A stretch of DNA of 11,884 bases. It comes from Cribrihabitans_A pelagius. Lineage in GTDB: Bacteria; Pseudomonadota; Alphaproteobacteria; Rhodobacterales; Rhodobacteraceae. The notes under the pieces were generated by a model that ran no database searches, had not been told where the DNA came from, and saw only the letters and a program-made list of their open reading frames with translations. The position numbers were made by a program, and so were the translations under genes. The DNA is taken from the NCBI RefSeq assembly GCF_048820915.1, contig NZ_JBMERR010000042.1:1-11884 (forward strand), read 5' to 3'. Of this stretch, positions 1-7,520 are shown in pieces (positions within the stretch are counted from its first letter, which is position 1; each line of letters begins with the position of its first letter).

Positions 1-111
1 ATGTTCGGCAGGCTGAAGGATTGGCGGCGTGTGGCGACCCGATACGACAGATGCCCGAAGGTCTTCCTCTCAGCCATCGCCCTCGCCGCACTCGTCATTT
101 ACTGGCTATGA
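1..111 (+). CDS. IS5-type transposase, C-terminal fragment (5' end outside window)
   Basis: The reading frame open from the first base encodes 36 residues ending in TGA at 109-111. The tail reads TRYDRCPKVFLSAIALAALV followed by IYWL, which I recognise as the typical C-terminus of alphaproteobacterial IS5-family (DDE) transposases. The ATG at base 1 is an internal methionine, not a start: the complete protein would be several hundred residues and begin to the left of the window. No catalytic DDE residue is visible in this short tail. It is in the same strand orientation as the large adhesin gene that begins 78 bp later. Whether the upstream part of the element is intact cannot be judged. Family assignment rests on remembered resemblance, not on a search. 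Confidence 0.85.
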   Translation: MFGRLKDWRRVATRYDRCPKVFLSAIALAALVIYWL

Positions 112-124
112 GTCCTGACCCTAG
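1..124 (+). mobile_element. Right end of an IS5-type insertion sequence (partial)
   Basis: The transposase stop codon is followed by GTCCTGACCCTA (112-123). Elements of this group usually end a few bases after the transposase stop, in a terminal inverted repeat of the form GGGTCAGGAC read inward, so the right end is placed at about 120-125. The matching left end is outside the window, so neither the exact boundary nor a target-site duplication can be confirmed. Confidence 0.55.
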
Positions 125-146
125 AACGAGCACCTTTGCAAAAATA

Positions 147-182
147 CTCCCAAGACTTGGCTACAAGCTGAATACTTGGGAG
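147..182 (+). promoter_or_regulatory. Leader inverted repeat overlapping the adhesin ribosome-binding site
   Basis: CTCCCAAG at 147-154 is the exact reverse complement of CTTGGGAG at 175-182, with a 20-nt loop. The right arm contains the start of the Shine-Dalgarno sequence GGGAGGGG (178-185) of the gene starting at 190. If it folds in mRNA, the hairpin would hide the ribosome-binding site. A competing short dyad, CCAAG-A-CTTGG at 150-160, uses the same left-arm bases, so an alternative fold that frees the site is conceivable. AATACT directly precedes both arms (143-148 and 171-176, overlapping them). The regulatory role is inference. Confidence 0.4.
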
Positions 183-185
183 GGG
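178..185 (+). promoter_or_regulatory. Ribosome-binding site of the large adhesin gene
   Basis: GGGAGGGG ends 4 nt before the ATG at 190, and its GGAGG core (179-183) is 6 nt away. This supports 190 as the start codon. An in-frame TGA at 169-171 excludes a more upstream start. No convincing -35/-10 pair was found between the IS end and this site. Confidence 0.8.
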
Positions 186-189
186 AAAG

Positions 190-3100
190 ATGGAACGCAG
201 TGTAACTTTCATCATCGCTGGCATCGTCGATACAGAAATCACAGCTACCGAACTCAGCGATGGCACGCTCAAATTCGATATCCAAGTGCTGGGCACCGGC
301 AGCATCGGTGACTTGCGCGGATTGTTCTTTGACCTTGAAGGTTACACTGTCGAAGGAGGTTTAACCGCCACCGGAACAGATGTCACAGGCCAGAAGTATG
401 GCGAAGATTCCATTGAGCGTGTCCTCAATGATGTGAACATCAATGGCGACGTAGTTAAAACACTCGGAAAGTTCGATGCTGCGGTGTCATTCGGGACTTC
501 CGGGCTTGGTGGCGACGATATCCAGTTTACCAGTTTTGTCCTTTCCCATGAGAGCGATGACCTGACTCTGGACATGCTCAACTTTGCCAGTATCGGATTG
601 CGGTACACTTCGGTGGGAGAACTGGACGGTACCCGGTCTGACTCGGCAAAAAACGGCGGGGCAGCCAGCGGGGTTGCACAAAACGATCTCATCACAGTTG
701 CTGAAAACGACAGCAGCAGCATCAGCGCTCTTGCCAATGACGGTTCGGATCCAGCCAGCTCTATCGTCAGCTTCGAGCTGAACGGGACAAGTTTCGGCCC
801 CGGTGACAGCGCGAATGTTGTCATTGGCGGAGCCCATTTGGCGACTCTGACCGTTGCTGCGGACGGCACAGTGACCTTGGCGGCCGATGGCGCCGACGTC
901 GACGAACTGGCCGACGGCTCCTCTACGACATTTGCCTTCGCCTACACCAGCCAGGCACCTGATGGATCCACAGCAACCGCCGTTGTCAATGGAACCGTCA
1001 CCGGCACCAACGATGCCCCCTCTATGGCGGCGGGCACCGGCGCCGCGCAGGAGGACGGACCCGGCATCGATGTGGATCTCGCGGCCCTGGGCGATGATGT
1101 CGATAGTGACGATGACGGAACCACTCTCAGCTATGCCATAGTCGGCGCGCCTGCCGAAGGCACGGCCTCGGTCAGCGGCACTACGCTGAATTTCGACCCC
1201 GGCGCAGGATTCCAGAACCTCGCCGCAGGCGAGACCCGGAACGTGACAATCACTGTGGAAGAAACCGACAGCCATGGCGCAACCGCCTCGAATGATGTGG
1301 TTATAACCGTGACTGGCACCAATGATGCGCCGGTCGCCAATGATGTCTCGATTTCAGTCGCCGAGGACGCCGCACCGGACGCAACTTCGGTTTTGCACAA
1401 CGATGAGGACATCGATGGCGACGATCTGGAGATCATCGCGGTAAGCGATCCTGCAAATGGAACAGTCACCATTCAGGACAATGGCACCCCCGGGGATACG
1501 ACCGACGACTATGTGACCTATCAGCCGGACGCGGATTTCAGCGGGACGGACATATTCACCTACACGATTTCGGATGGCAACGGCGGCACAGATACTGCAA
1601 CTGTATCGGTCAACGTGGTGCCGGTTGCGGATGCACCGGAGGTGAGCCTAATGCCATCCGGAGGAAGTGGCGGCCTTACGCCAGTGCCGCAAGGCGGGGA
1701 CATTCAAGCCAATACCTACACCACCGATGCGCAGCGATCGCCTTCAGTCGCAATGCTGGAAGGCGGCGGCTTTGTCACGGTGTGGCACAGCCGCTTTCAG
1801 GATGGCAGTGGTTTTGGCATCTTCGGGCAGAGATTCAATGAAGTTGGTGCGAAGGTTGGCGCGGAATTCCAAGTCAACGTCTCGACATCATCGAACGAGC
1901 TTTACCCCGCTGCGACGGCGCTGGCAGGAGGCGGATTTGCCGTGGCCTGGACAACCAACTCAGGCACCGCTGCACGGGCGCGGATCTATGATGCGGCAGG
2001 GGCTGCATCTGGCGGAGAAATCGTTCTGACGGGATCAGGATCTACAAACGGCTATGACGCTTCCATCGCAGGGCTGGAAAACGGAGGCTTTGTGGCAACC
2101 TGGACGAGCTACCAAGCCGACGGATCCGGCGACGCAGTAATGAGCACAGTATTTGATGCCAGTGGCATGCTTGTTCAGGGCCCGTTTCAGGTCAACACTT
2201 TTACAGACGGAAACCAGCAGCGGTCAAACGTTGCCGTCCTTGAAGACGGCTGCTTTGTCGTCACCTGGGAAAGCCATGACCAGGGTTTTAGTATTTTCGG
2301 GCAAATCTATGCCGCAGACGGCAGTCCAGATGGCGGCGAATTTTCCATCAGCGAAGCCACTGGGATTACCCAGCGGAATCCAGTTGTCACCGGACTGGCA
2401 GACGGCGGGTTCACCGTTGCCTGGAATGCGCAGGGGCAGGATGGGAGCAGCGGCAGCGTCTATGGCAGGACGTTTGATGCCAATGGCACGGCTCTGGGAT
2501 CCGAGTACCAGATCAATACAACCACCGAATTTGGCCAGGGCAATCCATCGGTGACACCGCTGGGGGATGGCGGGTTTGTGGCCAGCTGGGCCAGTCAAAA
2601 CCAGGACGGCGACGGGCTTGGCGTTTTCGGACAGCGTTTTGACAGCACCGGGAACGCCACAGGGGACGAATTTCAGATCAACCAAACCGTCACGGGAGAC
2701 CAGCGTCCCGATGACTCGTTTTCACCGCCGTCCATTGCAACTTTGACATCCGGTGACCTGGTTCAGGCTTGGGCCAGTGACGGCACCGAAGACGATGTGT
2801 TCGTCCGGCTCATCCAAGTGCCCGCTGCGGCTGGGGGCCAGGAAGACCAGCCGATGCCTGTCAACCTTGCCGCTTCATTGACGGATACCGACGGGTCGGA
2901 GACGCTGGAGATCGTGCTCAGCGGCTTCCCTGTCGGTGCAACGTTCAATTTGGGCGCTGCTGAGGGTGAAGACTGGGTGATTGCAGATGCCGAAACACTG
3001 GATCTTTCGGCGCTGGAGATGGCACCGCCAGAGAACTGGCACGGATCTTTCGATCTGACTGCGACAGCAACCGCGACGGAAACAGCAAATGGTGACACAG

Positions 3101-5808
3101 CATCAACAACCGTCACCGCCGAATATTTCATCGCGCCGGTCAACGATGCACCGACAGTCCAGGAAAACATTCAGGTACAGACCAATTCTGAAGATGACAC
3201 TTTCACGGGCATTGCCGCACCGATCTATTTCCAGCTGAATGACCGGGCAGATGATCCAGATGACGACGATGATGCAAGCACGCTGACGTACTCCTACAGC
3301 AACTTCTCCACATCCGCCTTCCAGGTTACTTCCGGCGGGCTTCAACTGAACATCGCCGGCAATTTCGACTATCTGACCGCCGGTGAGACGGAGGAAGCGA
3401 CGGCCACCGTGATTGCGACCGACAGCCACGGTGCGGATTCGAACGAAGGCACCCTGCGTTGGACGATCACCGGTGTGAATGATGATCCGACCCTGCAGGC
3501 TGGCGCCCTAACTGCTGCCGAAGACGGCACCGAAACAGGCATTGATCTCTCGGCGCTTGGGGATGATGCAGACGGTGACGACGACGGAACAAGTTTGAAT
3601 TACACGATTACCGGCGCACCGTCGGAGGGGGTGGCCTCGATCAGCGGCACGGTGCTGACTTTTGATCCGGCTGCGGATTTCCAGGATCTGGATGATGGCG
3701 AAACCCGGGATGTGGAGATCGAAGTCACGGCAACGGATGCTCACGGGGCGACAGCGGTCAACACGGTGACGGTGACCGTCAGCGGGGTCACTGACAATCC
3801 GGGTCCTGTCGCCAATGACGATTCTCTAAATGGAGATGAGAACACGGTCTATGTCATTGCGGCTGCCGATCCGCTGGCCAATGACACCGATGGCAGCGGC
3901 GATCCGCTGTCCATCAGCAGTGTCTCAGGCACCAGTGCCTTGGGAGCCACCGTCACGCTGAACTCCGACGGGTCCGTCAGCTATGACCCCGCCTCATCCA
4001 CCACGCTGGATGAAATGGCAGGCGGCGACACGACTGAGGACACTTTCACCTATACCATTACAGATGGCACCGGCCTGTTCGACACGGCAACCGTCACATT
4101 GAGCGTTTCAGGCGTGGGTGATCCGCCGCTCCTCACCGGGGTTGTCTCGGCTCAGTCCGGGTTCACCAACCAGGACTTCAGCTACCAGATCCCCGAGGAT
4201 TTGTTCACCGACCACGACGAAGGCGGCGCGATCACTTATACGGTGGCTCTGGCCGATGGCACTCCCCTGCCCGGCTTCATGAGCTATGACACGGCAAGCC
4301 AGACCATCAGCTTCGATGCCAATGCGCCGCAAGCGGGCGATGTCGGTCTCTACACCCTGCAGGTGACGGCAACCGAGGAAGATGGCCAGGCGAATTCGGC
4401 CACCTTCAGCCTCACGGTCCTGGATGGGTCGTTGATACTGGGCACGTCCGGCAACGACAATCTGACGGGGACAATCCAGGGGGACCTGATTTCCGGTCTG
4501 GAGGGCAATGATACCATAACCGGCCTGCCCGGCGCCGATGTGATCGACGGCGGCGCCGGGTTTGACTACCTCTACGGGGAAGCCGGGGACGACGTGATCC
4601 TCACCGGCGCGGATGGCGGCCTGGCTTACGGCGGCGATGGCGATGACCAGCTGACCGGCAGCGACAGCAGTGACACGCTCTTTGGCGAAGGCGGCAATGA
4701 CCAGCTCACCGGCGGCCTCGGCAACGACTACCTCGCGGGATACGCCGGTGACGATACGATCGATGGCGGGGGTGGAAACGATGTCATCGAGGGAGGCAGC
4801 GGCGCCAACAGTCTCTCCGGGGGCGCTGGTAATGACGCGATTTACCTATCCACGGACTCAAACTTCAATGACACGGTCAACGCGGGGGACGGCGACGACT
4901 TCATCAGATATGCGGGCTACCGGTCAGCGGATCTGATTGACGCCGGGGCTGGGAACGACACCGTCGAGGCCTATTTCAGCGGCAGCCAGATCTACGACAG
5001 CGGGACGGGCACTTATGTTCCCGAGGTGACCAGCATCACGCTGGGCGCCGGTGCCGATGTGCTGCGCCTGCAATACTCCACCCCAAGTGCGATCACCGAA
5101 CTGCTGGTGACCGATTTCTCCACCGCGGAGGACAGCGTCGACATAGACTATTTCATCAACCAGCAGCTCAGCGGCTGGGACGGCGCCTCCAACCCCTTCG
5201 GCGCGGGCTTCCTGCGGCTGGTCCAGGATGGCGCCGATGTGCTGCTCGAGGCCGACCTGAACGGCGGCGGCGACAATTACCTCGGGCTGATCAGGTTCCA
5301 GGGCACCAGCGCCGGGGACTTCACCGACGCCAACTTCCTCATCGACCTCGGGACCGGCGAGGGATACCGGCCGGACGGCGGCGGGGTGAATGGCGGGGCA
5401 TTCCCCGGAACTGCCGGCGATGACTCCATAGTCGGCCTGTTCGGAGACGACACCATTGCAGGTGAAGGAGGCAATGACACCCTCAACGGCCAAAACGGGG
5501 CAGACTTGATCCGCGGCGGCGCTGGTGACGATCAAATCTCTGGCGGATTTGGGAACGACGTCCTGACTGGCGGGGCTGGCGCGGATAGCTTCATCTTTAG
5601 TACCGGAGAAGGTCAGGACACAATCACAGACTTCGTAGTTGGAACTGATGTACTTGTGCTCGCAGGCGGTCAGACGATCGGCAGTATCGTGGAAATTGAT
5701 ACGGACGCCGTTGGAGGAAACGACAGCACTCTTGTCGAGTTCGCAGACGGGTCTGCTGTCGAACTCACATCAGTGCTGGGATTAGCTGATCCAAACGAAC
5801 TTCTTTGA
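190..5808 (+). CDS. Giant secreted VCBS/cadherin-like and RTX repeat protein (putative type I-secreted adhesin)
   Basis: This 1872-residue acidic protein has no N-terminal signal peptide, as expected for type I secretion. Order of parts (residues): N-terminal domain 1-150 with the GLFFDLEGY and FGTSGLGGDDIQFTSF features seen in roseobacter/rhizobial RTX proteins; VCBS or cadherin-like modules closed by NDAP/ADAP-type junctions near 274, 378 and 480; seven tandem ~53-residue units 506-877 with GGF-(V/T)-(V/A)-W cores; further cadherin-like modules with junctions near 985, 1097, 1200 and 1310; a dystroglycan-type cadherin module about 1315-1412; RTX nonapeptides 1418-1596; a non-RTX insert 1597-1739; a second RTX block 1740-1798; and a C-terminal tail containing GQDTITDF, typical of type I substrates. 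RTX repeats bind calcium and fold outside the cell. The likely role is surface attachment or biofilm formation; this is inference from architecture. No transporter gene lies in the window, and no protease or other catalytic motif was seen. Confidence 0.9.
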   Translation: MERSVTFIIAGIVDTEITATELSDGTLKFDIQVLGTGSIGDLRGLFFDLEGYTVEGGLTATGTDVTGQKYGEDSIERVLNDVNINGDVVKTLGKFDAAVSFGTSGLGGDDIQFTSFVLSHESDDLTLDMLNFASIGLRYTSVGELDGTRSDSAKNGGAASGVAQNDLITVAENDSSSISALANDGSDPASSIVSFELNGTSFGPGDSANVVIGGAHLATLTVAADGTVTLAADGADVDELADGSSTTFAFAYTSQAPDGSTATAVVNGTVTGTNDAPSMAAGTGAAQEDGPGIDVDLAALGDDVDSDDDGTTLSYAIVGAPAEGTASVSGTTLNFDPGAGFQNLAAGETRNVTITVEETDSHGATASNDVVITVTGTNDAPVANDVSISVAEDAAPDATSVLHNDEDIDGDDLEIIAVSDPANGTVTIQDNGTPGDTTDDYVTYQPDADFSGTDIFTYTISDGNGGTDTATVSVNVVPVADAPEVSLMPSGGSGGLTPVPQGGDIQANTYTTDAQRSPSVAMLEGGGFVTVWHSRFQDGSGFGIFGQRFNEVGAKVGAEFQVNVSTSSNELYPAATALAGGGFAVAWTTNSGTAARARIYDAAGAASGGEIVLTGSGSTNGYDASIAGLENGGFVATWTSYQADGSGDAVMSTVFDASGMLVQGPFQVNTFTDGNQQRSNVAVLEDGCFVVTWESHDQGFSIFGQIYAADGSPDGGEFSISEATGITQRNPVVTGLADGGFTVAWNAQGQDGSSGSVYGRTFDANGTALGSEYQINTTTEFGQGNPSVTPLGDGGFVASWASQNQDGDGLGVFGQRFDSTGNATGDEFQINQTVTGDQRPDDSFSPPSIATLTSGDLVQAWASDGTEDDVFVRLIQVPAAAGGQEDQPMPVNLAASLTDTDGSETLEIVLSGFPVGATFNLGAAEGEDWVIADAETLDLSALEMAPPENWHGSFDLTATATATETANGDTASTTVTAEYFIAPVNDAPTVQENIQVQTNSEDDTFTGIAAPIYFQLNDRADDPDDDDDASTLTYSYSNFSTSAFQVTSGGLQLNIAGNFDYLTAGETEEATATVIATDSHGADSNEGTLRWTITGVNDDPTLQAGALTAAEDGTETGIDLSALGDDADGDDDGTSLNYTITGAPSEGVASISGTVLTFDPAADFQDLDDGETRDVEIEVTATDAHGATAVNTVTVTVSGVTDNPGPVANDDSLNGDENTVYVIAAADPLANDTDGSGDPLSISSVSGTSALGATVTLNSDGSVSYDPASSTTLDEMAGGDTTEDTFTYTITDGTGLFDTATVTLSVSGVGDPPLLTGVVSAQSGFTNQDFSYQIPEDLFTDHDEGGAITYTVALADGTPLPGFMSYDTASQTISFDANAPQAGDVGLYTLQVTATEEDGQANSATFSLTVLDGSLILGTSGNDNLTGTIQGDLISGLEGNDTITGLPGADVIDGGAGFDYLYGEAGDDVILTGADGGLAYGGDGDDQLTGSDSSDTLFGEGGNDQLTGGLGNDYLAGYAGDDTIDGGGGNDVIEGGSGANSLSGGAGNDAIYLSTDSNFNDTVNAGDGDDFIRYAGYRSADLIDAGAGNDTVEAYFSGSQIYDSGTGTYVPEVTSITLGAGADVLRLQYSTPSAITELLVTDFSTAEDSVDIDYFINQQLSGWDGASNPFGAGFLRLVQDGADVLLEADLNGGGDNYLGLIRFQGTSAGDFTDANFLIDLGTGEGYRPDGGGVNGGAFPGTAGDDSIVGLFGDDTIAGEGGNDTLNGQNGADLIRGGAGDDQISGGFGNDVLTGGAGADSFIFSTGEGQDTITDFVVGTDVLVLAGGQTIGSIVEIDTDAVGGNDSTLVEFADGSAVELTSVLGLADPNELL

Positions 5809-5815
5809 CGAATGT

Positions 5816-5844
5816 GTGAGCGGCCGGTCCCCGGCCGTTCTCAC
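5816..5844 (+). terminator. Strong GC hairpin after the adhesin gene
   Basis: GTGAG-CGGCCGG (5816-5827) pairs with CCGGCCG (5831-5837) and CTCAC (5840-5844), around a 3-nt TCC loop with a 2-nt TT bulge. That gives twelve base pairs starting 8 nt after the stop codon. There is no T-run behind it, so it is either a weak intrinsic terminator or a hairpin protecting the mRNA 3' end. Confidence 0.6.
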
Positions 5845-6087
5845 CAACCTGCGCCCCAGCTTCCTCCACCTTGAGGACAGAACAGGCAGTCAAACGTGGC
5901 GAAGTGGTCTGACGTGCTCCCCTTAGAGTCCGCGGTTATTAGTTCGCCCGATCCAGGGCCGATCCTCTGCTCTCCCTTGGCGGTCGTGCGGGGTGCGCCC
6001 GCCGAGGCTTGTGTGGGTCTCGGGTACGTTTGGAATCGCGGCTCCAGGCCGCCTCCAGATCAGCGTCACGGAGCAGACTGGCAGCGT

Positions 6088-6110
6088 GCGCCCGGCAATT
6101 GCCGCGGCGC
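6088..6110. repeat. Nested palindrome, function unknown
   Basis: The 12-bp perfect palindrome CGGCAATTGCCG (6093-6104) is flanked by GCGCC (6088-6092) and GGCGC (6106-6110), which are complementary. The only break in the outer symmetry is C6105. It lies in the gene-free stretch between the adhesin and the membrane protein. It could be a protein-binding site or a transcript hairpin; nothing in the context decides. Confidence 0.4.
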
Positions 6111-6312
6111 AAGCCTGGCCATGCATTGCGGAAGGCAGAACGTTTTCAAAGCGCGCGGCTGGCTCGTGCCGGAACTGAAATCCGGAAAAACGCAATGACG
6201 GGCCGCACCGGGCACCAGCCGGGCATCGGCCGCTCATGGCGCCAAAGGGAAAACAGCTCCGGTTCCCCCGGTCAGGCTGAGCGATTGGCGGACATAACTT
6301 CACTGTTTCGCG

Positions 6313-6359
6313 CCGAAGTTTTCGGGAATTCCCCGCCTAATTCCGGGAACAGGGAATTC
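6313..6359 (-). terminator. Dyad cluster downstream of the membrane-protein gene (weak terminator candidate)
   Basis: Just past the minus-strand stop at 6371 lie three overlapping symmetric elements: a GAATTCCC/GGGAATTC pair (arms 6352-6359 and 6324-6331), the 10-bp palindrome GGGAATTCCC (6324-6333), and CCGAA-GTT-TTCGG (6313-6325). Any of these could fold in the leftward transcript. None is followed by a T-run, so the terminator call is tentative. Confidence 0.3.
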
Positions 6360-6370
6360 TCAGTATAGTT

Positions 6371-7099
6371 TCACCCGGTACTGGCGGCACCATGGCCCGG
6401 CTGGCCGGATGCGTGAGTGATCCGCCGGAGGAGCTCATACGCAAAGCAGATTGTCGCCAGGGACAGTATCAGCTCGCGGACCTCTATGGCCCGGAAGAAG
6501 TATACGAATTGCAATTCGGCCTCGAACTTCGCCGGGATCAGCTTGAAGTAAAGGCCGTACAGATAGGCGCCGACAAATAATATACAGCATGAGAGGGAGG
6601 GAACAGGAATTCCGATTTTACCTATTATGGGTAAAAACCTATCCAGAATTGGTAGAACCAATCCAACCGACAGCATCAGCATGGATGCATATGCGCCGGT
6701 CCCACCATACGAATCGAAGAAAGACAGATTGTGAATAGTGAACTCGTTCTGTTTGTTCGCGCGTTCGATTGCTTCCGGGGTTGCAAAGTCGAAGATACGC
6801 TGGCCCCAACTGATCTCCTCGCCTGCGAAGACGACGAGCAGTACACCCCAGGCAGCCAGAAAATAGACGGTGAAGGCACCTTTCCGGCGTTGGCTGGTAT
6901 GCGCCTTATAGGCGCTCCAGAAAAATACCAGCCCGGAAATGAAGAATAACAGAGCCGTCAAATTTTCAACGATTCCATCCTCGTCCGCCAACTCGATGAG
7001 GGCATGCGGAAACGCTTCTGCAGCGGCAATTAGAAGTACCAAGACAACTATGCTGGCCAAGGGCCCAGCTTTTAACAACCTACTATCCATATTTCCCAT
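6371..7099 (-). CDS. Uncharacterised six-segment integral membrane protein with GEEISWGQ motif
   Basis: From the ATG at 7099 the product has 242 residues. Six hydrophobic segments are visible, roughly 11-30, 46-65, 76-92, 136-152, 164-185 and 207-222, so it should sit in the inner membrane. Between segments 3 and 4 lies a polar stretch with GEEISWGQRIF (93-103) and NKQNEFTIHNL (115-125). Its Glu, Trp, Gln and His-Asn residues look like a conserved functional centre. I recall the EEISWGQ...HN pattern from hypothetical bacterial membrane proteins but know no function. The frame stays open upstream to an ATG at 7231, but that start would overlap the spacer of the promoter at 7216-7244 and adds 44 non-membrane residues of odd composition. 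A start at 7090 (MDSRLLK) is equally possible. The gene is visibly more AT-rich than the kinase next to it, suggesting acquisition. Expressed alone. Confidence 0.8.
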   Translation of the reverse strand: MGNMDSRLLKAGPLASIVVLVLLIAAAEAFPHALIELADEDGIVENLTALLFFISGLVFFWSAYKAHTSQRRKGAFTVYFLAAWGVLLVVFAGEEISWGQRIFDFATPEAIERANKQNEFTIHNLSFFDSYGGTGAYASMLMLSVGLVLPILDRFLPIIGKIGIPVPSLSCCILFVGAYLYGLYFKLIPAKFEAELQFVYFFRAIEVRELILSLATICFAYELLRRITHASGQPGHGAASTG

Positions 7100-7215
7100 C
7101 CCTGATCGAATGCTATTGCAAGGCGAACGGCAGCGGCATGCAACTGGGCAGCTAAAGAGCCACCAGTCACTTGTTTCGGTCTTTCGCTCGAAGGAATGCC
7201 GTGCTGGACGCGCCC

Positions 7216-7244
7216 ATTTTAGCCGGAACATAACAAACTTTCAA
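7216..7244 (-). promoter_or_regulatory. Sigma-70 type promoter of the membrane-protein gene
   Basis: On the minus strand, TTGAAA (-35, 7239-7244) is followed after exactly 17 bp by TAAAAT (-10, 7216-7221). Each hexamer matches consensus at five of six positions. Transcription would start near 7209, giving a leader of about 110 nt before the ATG at 7099. This is the best consensus-like promoter in the window. Confidence 0.65.
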
Positions 7245-7520
7245 TAAATAGAGTCTGCATCTGGCCAGCCGGCCACAACCGGAGCGATTACGGGCGCTGC
7301 GCCCTGTCAGGCGGCGCGGCCAATGGCGGATTGCACATATGCGGACACCAGTCATTCCGGGGCGAGGCCCCCGGGTTCGCAGCCCCGCCCGTCACGCCGG
7401 ACGGCGGCCAGCGGGGCACGGAGCGCGGGCGGAGCGGATATCCGGCAGCATCGGGGCGCAAAGGCCAATGGTATTGGCCCCTGCCGCCCGCCAGAGGCGC
7501 CAGCCGGGGTCCGAAGGGCG
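7245..7520. other. Non-coding spacer between membrane-protein promoter and kinase stop
   Basis: With the leader at 7100-7215 this makes about 420 bp without a gene. Apart from the kinase terminator hairpin at 7460-7482 there are only short GC dyads, for example GGGCGC-T-GCGCCC at 7292-7304 and the palindrome CTGGCCAG at 7261-7268. Open frames here run on into the antisense of the kinase and look like shadows. Confidence 0.5.
7460..7482 (-). terminator. Hairpin terminator of the histidine kinase gene
   Basis: GGCCAAT (7463-7469) and ATTGGCC (7473-7479) form a perfect 7-bp stem with a 3-nt loop. On the minus strand two G-U and one A-U pair extend it to 10 bp, ending in TTT. It lies about 40 nt past the kinase stop codon. 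The T-run is short, so termination efficiency is uncertain. Confidence 0.55.

Larger units (their letters stand above)
5845..6370. other. Stretch of about 530 bp without a convincing gene
   Basis: Several open frames of 60-126 codons cross this stretch on both strands, but they overlap one another, are rich in Arg/Pro/Gly/Ser, lack good ribosome-binding sites and resemble no family I know. Two structured spots stand out: a nested dyad at 6088-6110 and a cluster of GAATTC-centred dyads at 6313-6359. The sequence around 5900-5930 (GTCTGACGTGCTCCCC) has the flavour of an insertion-sequence end, but I could not find a partner end or any transposase remnant, so no element is called. Confidence 0.5.

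Noticed and set aside
4441..5600. CRISPR-like or simple tandem DNA repeats
   Set aside because: The periodicity is the 27-bp coding repeat of RTX nonapeptides inside one open frame, without spacers.
5898..5932. Possible insertion-sequence end around GTCTGACGTGCTCCCC
   Set aside because: There is only a vague resemblance from memory. No partner inverted repeat, transposase remnant or target duplication was seen.
5896..6368. Several 60-126-codon open frames on both strands after the adhesin
   Set aside because: They overlap each other, are Arg/Pro-rich, lack ribosome-binding sites and have no recognisable motifs.
7100..7231. Longer start (ATG at 7231) for the membrane protein
   Set aside because: The start would overlap the spacer of a near-consensus promoter, and the extra 44 residues look untranslated. 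A start at 7099 or 7090 puts the first transmembrane segment near the N-terminus.
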